Position numbers and translations under genes: made by a program
The notes under the pieces: generated by a model
Database searches by the model: none
What the model was told of the DNA's origin: nothing
Seen by the model: only the letters and a program-made list of their open reading frames with translations
Shown here: one piece after another, positions 34,443 to 47,900 of the stretch
Layout: each line of letters opens with the position of its first letter
Numbering within the stretch: position 1 is the stretch's first letter
Assembly (NCBI RefSeq): GCF_000471905.2
Contig: NW_006498102.1
Coordinates: 1,291,592 to 1,355,591 of the forward strand
Source of the DNA: Amborella trichopoda
Taxonomy: Eukaryota > Streptophyta > Magnoliopsida > Amborellales > Amborellaceae
Reading direction: 5' to 3'
Length of the DNA: 64,000 nt

Positions 34443-37400
34443 TCAAATAGAGTGCATCATCAAACTTGGCATATCATATATGGGTAAATTAGAAAGAGAT
34501 GAATTGATCAGAGTTATTCGTCCACCAAAGGACAAATTTTTTGCATTCCATAAATCGAATGTAACATTAGCTCTTTTCACCACAGGATCCCATACCTCCT
34601 TTGGTAGCCTAGAGTTCGAAATAGGCATACCCAAATATATTAGCGGAAATGATTCAAGTTTGCAATTCATTACTTGGGCAAAGTGGTGAACCTCAGCTGC
34701 CGCACACCCAACCCCAATAATTGATGTTTTACTAAAATTAACTTTAAAACCTAAAGCCACCTCAAAACATCTAAAGAATCTTCTTATATGTAAAATATGA
34801 TTCAATTGTGCCCCACAAAATATTATTGTATCATTTGCATACTGGAAATGAGATACAAAAGGAGAATCTTGAAAACCATGGAACCAAAGTCTATGTTCCA
34901 CATTATTAATCATAAGGCTGAAGGCTTCACCCACCAAAGTAAAATAGGAAAGGAGACAAAGGGTCACCTTGTCTTAACCCCTTGCTGCTTTAAAAAAACA
35001 TTTTAGACTCCCATTTACCAAAACTGAGAAATGGGCCGAAGAAAGACACCCATTAATCCATGTCCTCCATACCTCTCCAAAACCCATGCACCTTAAAATC
35101 TCATCTAGCACTTTCCATTCCACCCTATCATATCTAGTTTTAACAAAATTCCCAACTCCCTACTCTGAACTCTCGAGTGAATACATTCTTGGGCAATGAG
35201 AACCCCATCTATAATCATCCTGCCACTAATAAATGAGGATTATATTCCAACGACTATAAGAGGCAAGACCATTTTCAATCTCTCACCTAGAATCTTAGAG
35301 ATAATTTTATATAAACTATTGAGCAAACTGGTAAGACTACTGTCACCAATACTTGAAATTGAAATTTTCTTAGGGATTAAAGCAATAAAAGTATAATTAA
35401 TACCCATGCTCAAAATACCCCTATCAAAAACTCATTAACCATTAATAGCAATTCATCTTTAAGAAGAGTCCAAAATTTGTGAAAGAAGACTAATGGAAAA
35501 CCATATGGTCCAGGAGCCTTGTTTCCTGGTAGAGCAAACACTGCTATTTTCAACTCTTTTATCTCCACCTTCCTTTCTAAAAACAATCTCTCAGCCTGTG
35601 GTAGTAATTTAGAAAGGACTCCATCCAAATTAACCTGGAAAGGAACTTCTGAAGAAATTTTTTTTCGAAAGGTTTTACAAATTCCAACTCCTAGGCCTCT
35701 ACATATTCTTCATTAAACCCTGGAAATATAATACTAGAAACATCATTCTACTTCCTTCTAACATTAGCAATAGAATGAAAAAACTTCCTATTAAGATCTC
35801 ATTCCTTTAGCCATTTCACATGAGGTCGTTGTTTCCCATACACCTCCTCAGATTTTAATAAACTGTGAAACAAAATTACTAAAACCCTTCTCTCACCCAT
35901 CGAACCTCTGATACATGTCCATTCAAATCTATTTCTTCATCTATAGATTTGATCAGACTCAAAAGTATCAACGATATAAAACTTAATATTGGAATTATGA
36001 TATTTTCTCCACTGTAACAAACTACTCTTTAAAATCATCAATTTTTTGAAAACTCATAACTATGCCACCCCAAGACCTCTATATGACTCCACACATTCTT
36101 AATCAGCTCCACCACTTCTAGTTCCTCCAACCAAAAAGCCTCCATCCTGAATCGCCGATAACTCGAAGAAATAGAGTCAGATTGTAATAACAATGCAGTA
36201 TGATTAGAAGTGAACTTTCCAAGGGCATTGACTTTAACCAAAGGAAATTGTGATTCCCTATTACCAGATATCAAGAACCAATCTAATTTACTGAGAAACA
36301 AATTCTGCACACTATTATTAGACCAAGTAAAGGTTGTACCATTCAAAGGCAACTCAATCAACTCATGGAAGTTAATGAAATCATTAAACATCCGCATATT
36401 TGAATTAATAGAAATATTCTAAGAGATTTCATCCGGCCATCTAATAAAGTTAAAAATCCCCTCCCAAGCAAACATGTAGATTAACCGTAGAAATAACAAC
36501 AGTTAGATCATGAAAAAAGAGGCCTTCAAATTTTGAGTATTCGGACCATAAACATTAACCACAAGCCACCTAAAAGAAGAAAAAGATCCTTCTACCACAA
36601 TAGCTGCCAAATTGTCCATCAGTATAACATCTATACAAGCAAAAACCGAAGAATCCCAAATTAACCACAAACCACCCGAAGCCCCAACTACATCTACCTC
36701 TACACAACTTGCCCTCGACTCCAAAATTCAAAAACATACATTAATGAAGGACTGGGAAGTTTGGTTTCTTGGAGCATCAAAATTTCTGGTTTATGCTTAC
36801 GGATCAATAAAGCTAGCTCCTGCTTTCGCCGCATATTCCCCAATCCCCTGGTGTTCCAACTAAGTACTTTCATTAGGAAACGATGCTTCACCAACACTGA
36901 CAGAGGAGGTTGAGATGCAAAGTTCGAACTTGTATTATAATTGTATGCTGAGAAAACCTCCTTTGGTTCACCAAAACAAATACCTTGACCAGATATCAGC
37001 ATTGATTGTTTATTTGCCAAAATCTAAGAGAATGCAGCAGTGATTTCCCTTTTCCTTTAGGGGTTACATTGCTTGCACCTCCATAGGGACAACTATCTTC
37101 TCTTACACAACATTCTCACTTCCTGAAGCCACAAAACTTGACACATTTGCAATTTGATCTTCAACATCCTCTCCCCTGACACCTTCCTTTAAGATGTCCT
37201 TCTCCATGGCAGCCTTCGCTCGATCTCTAAATAACTCTACCACCACAGTATCTGAAACATTAAAAAATGCCCCCATCACCGACATCGCGTCTAAGATTTG
37301 GGCATTTGAATTATCCAAAGTAGTGTCCCTCACCCCAACACAATCATAGTTCTCCATCACATTAACGTCAATCAATTTCTCTCCCACTCCAAAATGAACA

Positions 37401-38040
37401 AAATTCTTCGTCTCCGCTACAACAAAATGATCGAAGTTCTCTATATTACCAATGTTCGCCACCACACCCCCATCAACCAAGTTCACGAAGGCCCTCGCTC
37501 CCATAACATTTTCAGCCATCAAATCAATATCGTCTTCATAATGAGTCGCAGCCAGAAGGGGTAAATCTAAAAATGGAGCATCAACACCACCCACTAACAT
37601 CTCGTTATTCACAGCCATCGCCACCTCCCCTCAATAAAGACATAACTTTGGCCAGGAAGAATCACTTCTAGAGGATGAGCGAAATCAACTACTTCTTCCG
37701 GCCAACTGTTTGAAATATCATTAAAACAAACAATGACCGAGTCTACGTTTAGATGATTCACCTTAATGTCATCTTTGGTCACCACTAACGGCAGTCCCTA
37801 CTCTTCACTAGGCACCTTAAGATCTACTGAATTCTGACTTCCATGTGCTATCTTTCCAAAGAACTGATACTTCTCCGGCCCAAAACTGATTAAGAAACTG
37901 TCAAAGACAATTTTTATCAATAGAAAGTAATAGCCTTACAATTGCACGAAGCTCTAGATCAGCCACCATTAGAGCCATAATAGGTGAATCATGACTACCA
38001 CTACTCCTCAAAGAAGACATAACTCCACTATAAAAATTAG

Positions 38041-38995
38041 GATCTTTTAGTAACTTTTTTGTCTAGGGGCATTTTAGATTATTAATCAGGGCAAAGTAAA
38101 AATTCTTGATAGAAAGAGAAGTATTTATTAAATATAGTGTAGGGTGGCATCATCCACATGAGGTGTAACATCATTGAGATGGAGCAATGATTGTTTCTTA
38201 ATCACTAGTAAAATGTCATTAGTTTCTTAGATAAATATATATCCTACACCTCTTAACGATAGAAAATGATGCTACTAAAAAAATCTTACATTACAAAATA
38301 AGGGGCAATGAGTATCTAAAAATGTTGAGTACATTAAAGAAATACTCGTATGTATGATTACCCTGATATAATCCATTGATATAAATAAATAAAAGCAACA
38401 AATGGCCCTAAGACTTTCATAGATATTTTGTTCAATTTATTTTTTGTAAATTATTTTTTTAATATTCTTATTATGTGCGACTTGATAAGAAAAGTGGACG
38501 ACCCAAATTTCATGTGAATTGAATTTTTTTTAAAAGATTAAAATTAAAATACGATATGCAAGAATGACTATCATATCAATCCAAATTCAATCAGCCTACG
38601 GAAGGACATGATCTTTTTCCTATATATATATATAATATGCATGTATGTATACATATATTGGGGCTGACTTGAGCTCGGACCCAACCTGATTCCGACTTGA
38701 ATCTAGAGTTTTAGACCTGGAACCAACCTATCTTGTCCAAATCTTGAATCCAGACCTAGATAGCCCTTGCCACCCCGATCGCAATTTAATTACTTGCCAC
38801 CGCAAAGGGAACAAACTATCCATCCTTCTCATCAGCTGCCTGGCTTATCCGTTGCTGATACACTCACCGTTTTCTCCTGGAAAACTGTTGTTACAGAGAG
38901 CCATCATCTGCTGCACTTCTCTCTCTATAGTATTCTCTCTAAGTACAGCAAAATCCTTAGCAAACCAATGCTGTAAAGAAACCCCTAACTCACAG
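38041..38995. other. Upstream region of the CRM gene
   Basis: AT-rich intergenic sequence with an (AT)n run at about 38620-38635. The 5' leader probably begins after 38800, where the base composition becomes balanced. No TATA box was assigned with confidence. Confidence 0.4.
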
Positions 38996-41900
38996 ATGGC
39001 TCTCTCTCCTCTGAGATTCACAGACATTCCCTTCCCTTTCTCCCTCTACACCCGCACTCCCCCAATAAGAAGAACCCTTTCTACCTTCTCCATCTTCAGT
39101 GCTTCATCAACCACCCGAAACCCTAAAAATCCTCCAATTCAGAGCAGAACCAGTTCCAATCCTAATCCTAAGCCTTTTCCGAAGAACCCACCTTCTTCAT
39201 GGCTCAACAAATGGACCCAAAGCGATCCAAGCTCTAACCCTAATTCTCGAACAAGTAGCGAAGAAGACAGGGTTCAGTACTTTGACGGAGATAAAGGACG
39301 GAGTGCTATCCATCGAATAGTGGATCGCCTTAGAAATCTAGGCTTAAGCGACGGAGATGGAGATGATGACTCAAAGGATTTGCCTTGGGGCTCCAGAGAA
39401 AAAGGGAATTTGGATGATAAGGATTTAGGGTTTCTTCTTCAGAAGACATGGGAAAGGCCTGACCAAGTTGTTAATGGGGATAGAATTTCAGATGCTCTTT
39501 TGCCATGGGAGAGGAGTGAGGAGGGAGAATATGAGACCAAGAAAGAGAAGAGTAGGCGAATAAAGGCACCCACTTTAGCTGAATTGACTATTGAGGATTC
39601 AGAGCTTAGGAGGTTGAGGAAGCTTGGTATTACTCTTAGAGAGAGAATCAATGTTCCAAAAGCTGGAGTTACACAGGCTGTTTTGGAGAAGATACACATG
39701 GCTTGGAGGAAGTCTGAGCTTGTGAGGCTGAAGTTTCATGAGACACTTGTTCATGATATGAAGACAGCTCATGAGATTGTGGAGGTTTGTGAATTTGATA
39801 TCAAAATTTTTAATTAGTTTCTGAAAGTCTTGACGTGGGTTATTGAATGGAATGCTAGTTCATTTGATCTGTGTTTAACCTCAAATTTTATATTGGCTCC
39901 TAAATGCAATCCTGTTTCTTTGCATTTGGTTTGATAATTTCTCTAATATTTGTGAATGATGCTGACAATGTTCTTAGTGGGTTCTTAAATTTATTCTCAT
40001 GTATCTGAATTGGTTTATATAACTCTCACTAGCTTGTAAAGGTTTGTGAATATAATCATGAAATTTTTAATGCTGTTCTTAAATTTAACGTTCAGTTTTT
40101 GTATTAGGGTTGAGAAATCCTACATGTTTACGAGTCTAATCTCAAAATTTTCTCACTTGTTTATATATTGAATTTTAAGTCTTTTTTATCAGGTTCTATT
40201 ATTTGGTTAGTTGGTAATTGGGGATTCATGTTTTTTTTTTTTTCACTCCTATTAAATGATGCTGAAGGGAAGTTCTATAGGACAACGTTGACACCAGCTT
40301 TGCTTTATGGGATGGAATGTTGGGCGGTGAAGAAACAACATACCCATAGGATGAGTGTAGCTGAGATGAGAATGTTACAATGGATAAGTGGCAAGACACG
40401 AAAGGATAGAATTCAAAATGAATACATTCGAGGGAAACTTAGGGATGGTTCCAAAAGGTGACAAATAAGGGAAAGTAGACTTAGGTGGACTGACGATGTT
40501 CAATGCAGACCCAATACAACACCTGTTAGGAGGTGTGATTTGGTTCAAGTGGAAGGCTTTAGAAAGGCAAGGCAAAGGCTCAAAAAGACATGGATAAAAG
40601 TAATGAGAAAAGACATGGGGATTTATGGTCTTAATGAGGGTATGACCCTTGATAGAGACAATGGAGGATTCGTGTAGATGACCCCCAATAGTTGGGATAA
40701 AGTTATGATGATGATGATGATTGTTTTTTTGCACTCCAGTACCATTTATATAAGGGTGTGGTTTGCATAAGGTTGCAACCTTAAACAATCCAATTAAGGC
40801 GCACCTCCAAATTTTATCATATGATGTAATTTTGGGTTTAAAAATTTCATAGAATTGCCTAAAAATCGATTTCCAACTCTATTTATAAAATTTTAAACTC
40901 CAAAAATAGTTCAAATCAAGTATATCTATAAACATATGAAAATCTTGAAAATGGACGGTTTAGATAATGTGTTGTAAGTGCACTAGTTTTTGGACTCAAA
41001 ATGTTTTTCTTTTTCATAGTTATACATTACAGTGTCGAGATGATCAATTAGAGGGCTTTTCAACATTAAAACAACATTTTTTTGTGATAAATGTTAACTT
41101 TTGTATCGCTATAAAAAGAGGGAGTACAAGTTTTGGTTAATCCGAGAGTACCCACTAGACAGGACTCTCGGTAAAAAAGAATAGGTCCCCTTACAAAGTT
41201 TACAGTGAGTACACAAAACTAGGATTATAAAAGTTTACAAAGTTTACAGTGAGTACACAAAAATTGACCCCTTACAAAGTTTACAGAGAGTTTACAAAAG
41301 TGGGCTAAGAAAGTTGCCCGTACACAGTAAGTTGTTCTTGTAAGTTTATCCTCAATGGTCCAGAGCAGCAAGGGACCGGGTCTAGTCTTCGTCATGGGCG
41401 CTAGCCCCATCCTTCGCCAGGAGGTCGGCGAGCTTGTTTGACGTCCTCGAGGTGTGCATCCAGGAGACGGCCATATCCCTGCAGGTGTGAACAATCTCAT
41501 CATAAATCGGTGCCAGATACCAAGGGGGTGTAGACCTCCCGGTTGCCCAAGTAATGATGTTTAAAGCATTACCCTCCACTAGTAGGTGTTGCCTCCAAGA
41601 TCGATCGAAGCTTTGCAAGCCCTTGAGAAGGGCCATTGATTCGGCATACTAGGAATCTTGAAGGCCAAGATATTTGGAGTAGGTGAAGATGATATTACGT
41701 TGGTGATCTCTAAAGACACCACCTGCTCCTGTGTGGCTGGGGTTCCCCAAGGAGCACCCATCGAAGTTTAGCTTTATAGCTCCGTCAAGAGGTGGCTTTC
41801 AGATGGTTGATCTTTTCTCCTTCCTTGGTTGGTGGACAAGAATATTCTTCCATTGACTAAGGAAGGAGTTTGTAGGGATACCATTGAAGAGGTGTTGGTT

Positions 41901-44900
41901 TGACGCCCAGAAGGTTACCGAGGACATAACCTTGTGAAAGAGGGTTGGGACCAGGCTGATTTGTCCTTCGAAAACTCTGGCGTTTCTTTCTGTCCAGATT
42001 ACCCAAATGGTTGTTGCCATCGCTGCCTTCCATAGGATTTTACCGGCCTTCGGCCATTGAGAGGCCAAATCGACAACTATTAGGTCTCTAACCGTCAGTG
42101 GTGTTACCCAGTGGACACCAAACAGTTGTAGTAAAAGGCTCCAGAGGTCGTGGGCAGGGTTACAATAGATGAAAAGGTGAGGATTGGATTCCTCCTCACA
42201 CAAACACATGATGCATCTGTTGGGGATTGGGATCCCTTTCTTTTGTAAGTAGTCGATTGTAAGTACCTTTTGGGAACCCGCTATCCAAATGAAAGTTTGC
42301 ACCTTGGGAGGTGCTATACTATTCCAAATTTGGGCAAGAACCGATGGGGGATTAAGTGGGAAATTGGGAAGTTGAATGAGTTTCTTGTAGAAGGAGGCCA
42401 CAGAAGAGGCCCCTGATGGAGTGAGGGACTGTACCAGTTGTTCCCGTCCTTGTGTTGGGAGGAAAGAATGGTGCAATATTGCTGACAGGGAGATAAAGTG
42501 GTTTGTTTCCTCCTCAGAGAGGTTTCTTCTGAAAGAGGGGTTCCACTTTCTTCGACCTCCCTCCAGCACCGTTTCGTCCTCTATTGTGGCATCTCTGTTC
42601 GCTGCGATAGAGTAAAGGGATGAATAGAGGTCCCTCAGTGGTGCGTGTCCTAGCCAGAGGTCTGACCAGAAGCGCACTCTTGTTCCTTCTCTTGGGTGAA
42701 ACCTGATGTGTTTTTTGAATAATGTGAGAGAGGAGGTGAAAGATTTCTATGCTCTTGACGCATTGGTCCAAGGTGTCCTCTTTAGCACCCAAGCGTTTTG
42801 AGGAATCTTGTATTTACTCTGTAGTACTTGAGCCCAGAGAGAGTCTGTTTGAGTGGCCAGACGCCACCACCATTTCCCTAGGAGGGCCAAGTTGAGTTTC
42901 CTTAAGAGCTTGATTCCCAACCCCCCCTGATTTTTGGGTAGGCAAACTTTATCCCAGGAAATTAAATAGACTTTGGTTTTCTCGGTCTAACCTGACCGGA
43001 GAAAGTTCCTCATGAGTTGATCGAGTCGATTAGCCATTGAAGTAGGTATTTGAAAAAGAGACATAAGGTACACAGGTGCATTGGCCAAGGTTGCTTTGAT
43101 TAGAGTGGTTCTTCTTGCTTGAGAGAGGTATCTCCCTTTCCACCATGTCAAGCGTCTATCAACCTTGTCAATCACATGGGACCAATGTCTCTTTTTAGGT
43201 TTGCCCAGCCCGAGGGATAGACCCAGATAAGTTGTTGGGAAGTCCTCAACTTTACACTCCCAATTTGGAATGAGCTCTCTGATTTGGGCATTGGTAATAG
43301 CTATACCCATCATTTTTTATTTTTTCCATATTGCCCTTGAATCCTGTGGCCAATTGAAAACATTTCAGAAAGAGTCTCAAGTTATCCACTTCTTGGGGAG
43401 ATAGATGCATCAAGGAATACCAAAGTGTCGTTTGCGTATTGCAGATGAGACACTATAGGCCCATGGTGGGAGGTTTTGAAATCTATGAGGAGACCAGCCT
43501 GGTAAACATGAGACAAGGACCGGCTAAAGACTTCAACTGATATGGCGAAGAGGAAAGGGGAGAGGGGGTCCCCTTGGCGTAATGCCCTCGAGGGGGGGAA
43601 GAATCCTCTTGGGGTGCCGTTGATGAGTATCAAAAAATGTGGATGAGAGTAACAACCTCTCATCCACATTCTCCAACGATCCCTGAAACCCATTCTTGCC
43701 ATATTCTTATCCAGAACGGACCAATCGACGTGGTCATACGCTTTCTCCCAGTCGATCTTGAAGATGAGGCCGGCCTTTTTTTGCCAAATGCCTGGAGTGG
43801 ATACACTCGTGGGCAATTAGCGCACCGTCCAGGATCTGCTTATCTTTAATGAAGGCCATCTGTGAAGATGAGATAGTACAAGGGAGGATTTGTTGTAGTC
43901 TTGATGCCAGCACCTTCGCCAAGATTTTATAGGAGGAGTTGAGCAAATGGGCAGGACGAAAGTCCTTAAGTTCCTTGGCCCCTTTTATCTTAGGGACCAA
44001 GGCTATGAAGGTAGCATTAATGGCTTTGTGGAGTATTCCCTGGTGGAAAAATTCAATGAAGAAACTCATGAAGTCAGGGCAGAAAGTTTCCTAGAAGATT
44101 TTGAAGGGGGCAATGGGAAACCGATCAGGGCCTCGAGCTTTCTTTTTTGCAGGTCGTCTAAATCTTTCACGACTTCCTCTTCTAAGAAGGGATGCTCCAA
44201 CCATTGAGCTTGTTCTTCCGACAAGGTATGAAAGTCGAGGTCAGCCACGGTAGGTCTAGGGCCTCGCGGAGCAGCATAAAGGTTCTGGAAGAAAGAAAGA
44301 ATAACTGACTCGATTTCTCCTGGCTGAACCAGATAACCATTTTTGGATTTGAAGAAATGCGTATTATGGTCCCCTGCTTTGAGCCAATTGACTCTAGATC
44401 TCTGGAACCAGTAGAGCTCCTCTTTTTTGAGGGTGGAAAAGTAATCGAGTTTGGTTTGGGTTCTTAGGTCTGCTTCAGAGGTTGTCAGAGGATGAGACTC
44501 CTCAAGGCGGTCAATTTCTTGGATGGACAAGAGAAGAGAGGACTTAACTTGGGAGTAGTTTCTTGGGATGCACTGACTCCAAGTTTTAAGGGAAGCTTTA
44601 AGGAGTTGAATTTTAGATTGGAGTTTGGAACCTGCTCTTCTTGCTACCTAGTTAGAGAATGAGTTCCACCAAGTGGGAATCAATGATGGAAGGGATTTTT
44701 CTTCTAATCAGGCCAGTTCAAATCTGAAGGGTTTAGGACCTCTATTCAGGGCTTGGGTGCACAGAAGCATGGGGCAATGATCAGAAGTGGGTTTAGGCTA
44801 GGCCATGGCGTGGGATCCTTGAAAACGTTCCCCCAATTCAGGGCTAGCAGGAACCTGTCGAGTTTTGAGAGAGTAGGTTGGGGAGAGTGGTTGGACCAAG

Positions 44901-47900
44901 TGAAATGCTTTCCATGAAGACGAATGTCTAGGAGATTGTTCTTGAAGATGAAGTCCGAGAATTCCGTCATTCCATGGGAGATGTGGGAGCTGGAGTTCGT
45001 CTCATGAGACCAACAGGTTATGTTGAAATCCCCATGCAAGCACTTGACTCGGTGAGGAAGGGAAGCTACAAAATCCAGTTCAGTCCAGAGACGAGATTGC
45101 AGGGATGAAGCGCAGGGACCATAAATGGGCAAGAATTTTCATTCTAAGCCATTTGAGATGCAAGAGAGGAGGATAGTAACCGAAAAATCCCCAATATGTG
45201 AGGATTGAAGGAGGTGTTTTGTGGGGTCCCAAATCACCCAGATTCCCCTTGAGGCCCCAACCGCAGGTAGGACAGCCCACTGGCAAGGCCTCCTACCCCA
45301 TACTTGGTGAATGAGGTGGAGAGAGGGCTCGGGGTAGTTTGGTTTCAGTGAGGGCAAGGATAGTGGGACGGTGTTTCAAGGCCAGGTCCTTGACAGCTTC
45401 CCTTTTGGAAGGGTGTCCCAGGCCTCTAATGTTCCATGAGAGGATCTTCATGGAGGTAGAGAAGGAGGATAGACAGAGGCTAATCTAACAGACCGTCTCA
45501 AAGGTGGGGAGGAGGTAGAAATGGGGGAGTCTACAGTGGAGGGGCCACCATATGAGATAGATGAGAAAAGGTTAAGGAGCTCCCTTTTTCCCTTAAAGCT
45601 CACCTCTTGTCCACTCTGAGCATTTGTGAGGAAGAACCGGTGGGCGGGACTTTCAGGGCCATCATGCTGAAAGACCATAATGCGGAACAATTCCTTCATT
45701 CCATCCTGGTCATGGTCGTGCTCGTCCTCGTCGACCCCCTCATCATTGTCACTCGTTGAGGGGGGAGAGACGGGCATGCCAAGGTTGTCCTGCGAATCTG
45801 GGGCCCTCTCCGGAGGAAGGCGGGAGGAGAAAAGGAGGGGTCGAGGTCAGAGGGAAGCGAAAGAAACGACTTAGAGGGGGAGGAAGGGAGGGGATGAGAG
45901 GAGAGGTAGAGCAGGAGAGAGCCAGGGAAGGGTCAAGCTGCAACAACATGGGAGGAGAAAGAACAGGAGGATGGGGAGGTGTCAGGAAGGGCAAAGGAGG
46001 CGAGTCCAGATCCCCAGGGGGAGGGAGAGGGGGTGTAGAAACAACGAGAGGGGTGGGGAGAAGGGGGGGATAGGGGTAAGAAGGGTAGGGAAAGGTTAGG
46101 TATGTGAAGAAGTGGGAGTTAGAAACAGAGTGGTGGGACAGGCAGAGGGAATCGAAGAAAGGTGGGAGGAGTGAATCCTGCTAACCCGGATCAGAGTGGG
46201 GAGAGAGGACGAAAAGGGTGCCAACGAGGAGGGAATGAAAGCAGGAGCAGGGGGAAAGGGTCCGAGGCATGCGAGGCCTCAAAGCCGGAGAGAAAAGGGG
46301 GGCGGTCCATCGACGGGGAACGGGTAGAGGACAGGGCACGGTCGAGGGGAAAGGAGGAAAGGGGCACTGGAGCTACATGAGCGCAAAATGAAGAAGGAAG
46401 GTGGCGGGGGGGGGGGGAGGCAAGATAGAAAAGGAGGGAAGGGAAGGTGAAGAGGCCACCTCAGATGGAGGAGAGAGAATAGAAGGTGCAACAGGTGGCG
46501 AGAATGGGGAGGTAGGTGAGAGGGGGCAGGAGCTAGGGAAGCGTGCTGGCGGCTGAGGGCTGCATGTCTGAAGATGTGGCACTTGAGAGAAGAAAGGGGG
46601 CAGAGGGAGTTAAGGTTGCAATCATTTGAGGTACAACCTTAATTGTACATTTTAAGGTTGCAATCATATATAAACTTTTTTCTTTATATAAAAGCATGAG
46701 TAGGAGCTTGAGTTTGAAATATAATGGCAGTTTGTATTTTTCTTGTATACCACCCGTTTTAAGTTGTATATGTGGTGCAACTGGACATGTACAGTTCATT
46801 TTGATAAATATGTAAGTTAATTATCAGAAAAAATAGAGGAAGGGTGTCTCGTATTATCTATTAATTTGTATCCTGTCATGAATTCCCTCATAGCATGATT
46901 TTTCTGGCTGTTCAACTTGTGCAACTGCCAATTTTTTTTTTCCTTTTTCAGATTTAAATCATTTTGCCATCCAGTTTTACGTAAACTTTTCCATGAGAAG
47001 CTTGAACTTATAACTATAATTATATATTGAGCTTGTTATTGATAATTATGTGAAATGTAAAAAGGGGAGTCAGCTTTGCAGAAGCTTATGTGAATTCAAG
47101 TGAAAACAAAAGCAATTGTGTTGAATAAGGCATAAAAGTAAAGAATTTGGTCACCGTGTTATCTTTTTAAATGTCTACGTCCTTGTTTTGTTTACACTTT
47201 ATATCATTTGATGTATTCAGTTCTGAAATTTGAGGAATTTGTTATTACAATTGATGGTCATTGGACTCATTTACATGCACAAAAAGAGCCTTCTGCTCAA
47301 TGTATTTTTTCTCATTGTTTTAGGAACTTCAAAGCTGCTGTCTCTAAGTGGGTGCATATTTGTTGTGGTGTTAATATCAAGATTTCATGTTCATCTTGTT
47401 TAATTTAGTACACTCAACTACTCATCATATATGAAGCATCCTGGTTCTCTAATGTCCATTTCATGCTCAGCGTCGAACAGGAGGACTGGTTATATGGATG
47501 TCAGGAAGTGTCATGGTTGTTTATAGGGGAAGTACCTACGGGCAGCAGCCTTCTTCAAGGCCTAATACTTCTGAGGAAGAAGTCATAGCTACCAACCTGG
47601 TACATGAAGGGGATACATTATTTGTACCAGATGTTGCTCATTCCGAGAAAATTCCTGAGTCAGCCAGGAAAAACTCTATAATAACAGCTGAAAAACCATC
47701 CCTGTTTAGTGTTGACGAGGTTCCAACTTTGACAGAAGAAGAGAAAGAATACAACAGTATACTAGATGGTTTAGGTCCTCGCTTTGTGGAGTGGTGGGGT
47801 ACTGGGTTTCTTCCTGTTGATGCTGATTTACTACCTCAGAAAGTTCCTGGTTATAAACCACCATTTAGACTTTTACCAATTGGAATGAGATCAAGGCTAA

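Larger units (their letters stand above)
29400..37020 (-). pseudogene. ORF2 relic of L1-A
   Basis: The endonuclease begins near 36990 with SWNTRGLGNMRRKQELALLI and continues with QETKLPSPS; the DNase-I-like GLWLIWD and VNVYGPN text follows at about 36650-36540 and NNSVQNLFLSKLDWFLIS at 36330-36270. RT has PGPYGFPLVFFHKFW (near 35520), SHFQYANDTIIF (near 34830) and LGMPISNSRLP. The catalytic YADD box reads YAND here. The zf-RVT domain is at 30244-29969 (CAHLFLFYPFSFHIW, then WELWLERNIRVF). The protein would form the target-primed reverse transcription machine of an L1; it is broken by frameshifts, stops and the 3.4-kb insertion. Confidence 0.85.
29357..38040 (-). mobile_element. L1-type LINE (L1-A), interrupted
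   Basis: Reads on the minus strand from about 38040 to a poly(A) tail seen as poly(T) at 29357-29368. The order is an ORF1-like region (about 37980-37103), endonuclease (36990-36040), reverse transcriptase (35700-34443), RT tail (31045-30716), zinc-finger RVT domain (30244-29969) and RNase H relic (about 29940-29450). The RT is cut cleanly between 34443 and about 31070 by a 3.4-kb insertion. Numerous stops make it inactive. The 3' tail abuts the (GAT)n end of RTE-2. Confidence 0.87.
41094..46619 (-). mobile_element. L1-type LINE (L1-B) inserted in B3
   Basis: A 5.5-kb element on the minus strand, antisense to the CRM gene. A 5' GC-rich region (46600-45450) is followed by endonuclease, reverse transcriptase, zf-RVT and RNase H. 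Its base composition is clearly more GC-rich than the surroundings and its frames are longer than those of L1-A, suggesting a different and younger L1 lineage. No long poly(A) is visible at the left end; a target duplication was not resolved. Confidence 0.87.
40754..46682. mobile_element. MITE family B, copy B3, split by L1-B
   Basis: The left part (40754 to about 41093) begins GGGTGTGGTTTGCATAAGG. The right part (about 46620-46682) ends AAACTTTTTTC. A perfect 9-bp duplication TTTATATAA flanks the whole at 40745-40753 and 46683-46691. Removing the L1 leaves a B copy of about 400 bp in the opposite orientation to B1 and B2. It lies in intron 1 of the CRM gene. Confidence 0.9.

Noticed and set aside
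38744-38995. Upstream in-frame extension of the CRM gene first exon
   Set aside because: It has no ATG in frame and contains Cys/Leu-rich text unlike a coding region; the ATG at 38996 opens a good transit peptide.
45756-46380. Arg/Gly-rich plus-strand open frames
   Set aside because: They are antisense to the L1-B 5' region and come from its G/A-rich composition.
41094-46619. Target duplication for L1-B
   Set aside because: Candidate words at the two junctions with MITE B3 did not match convincingly, so none is claimed.
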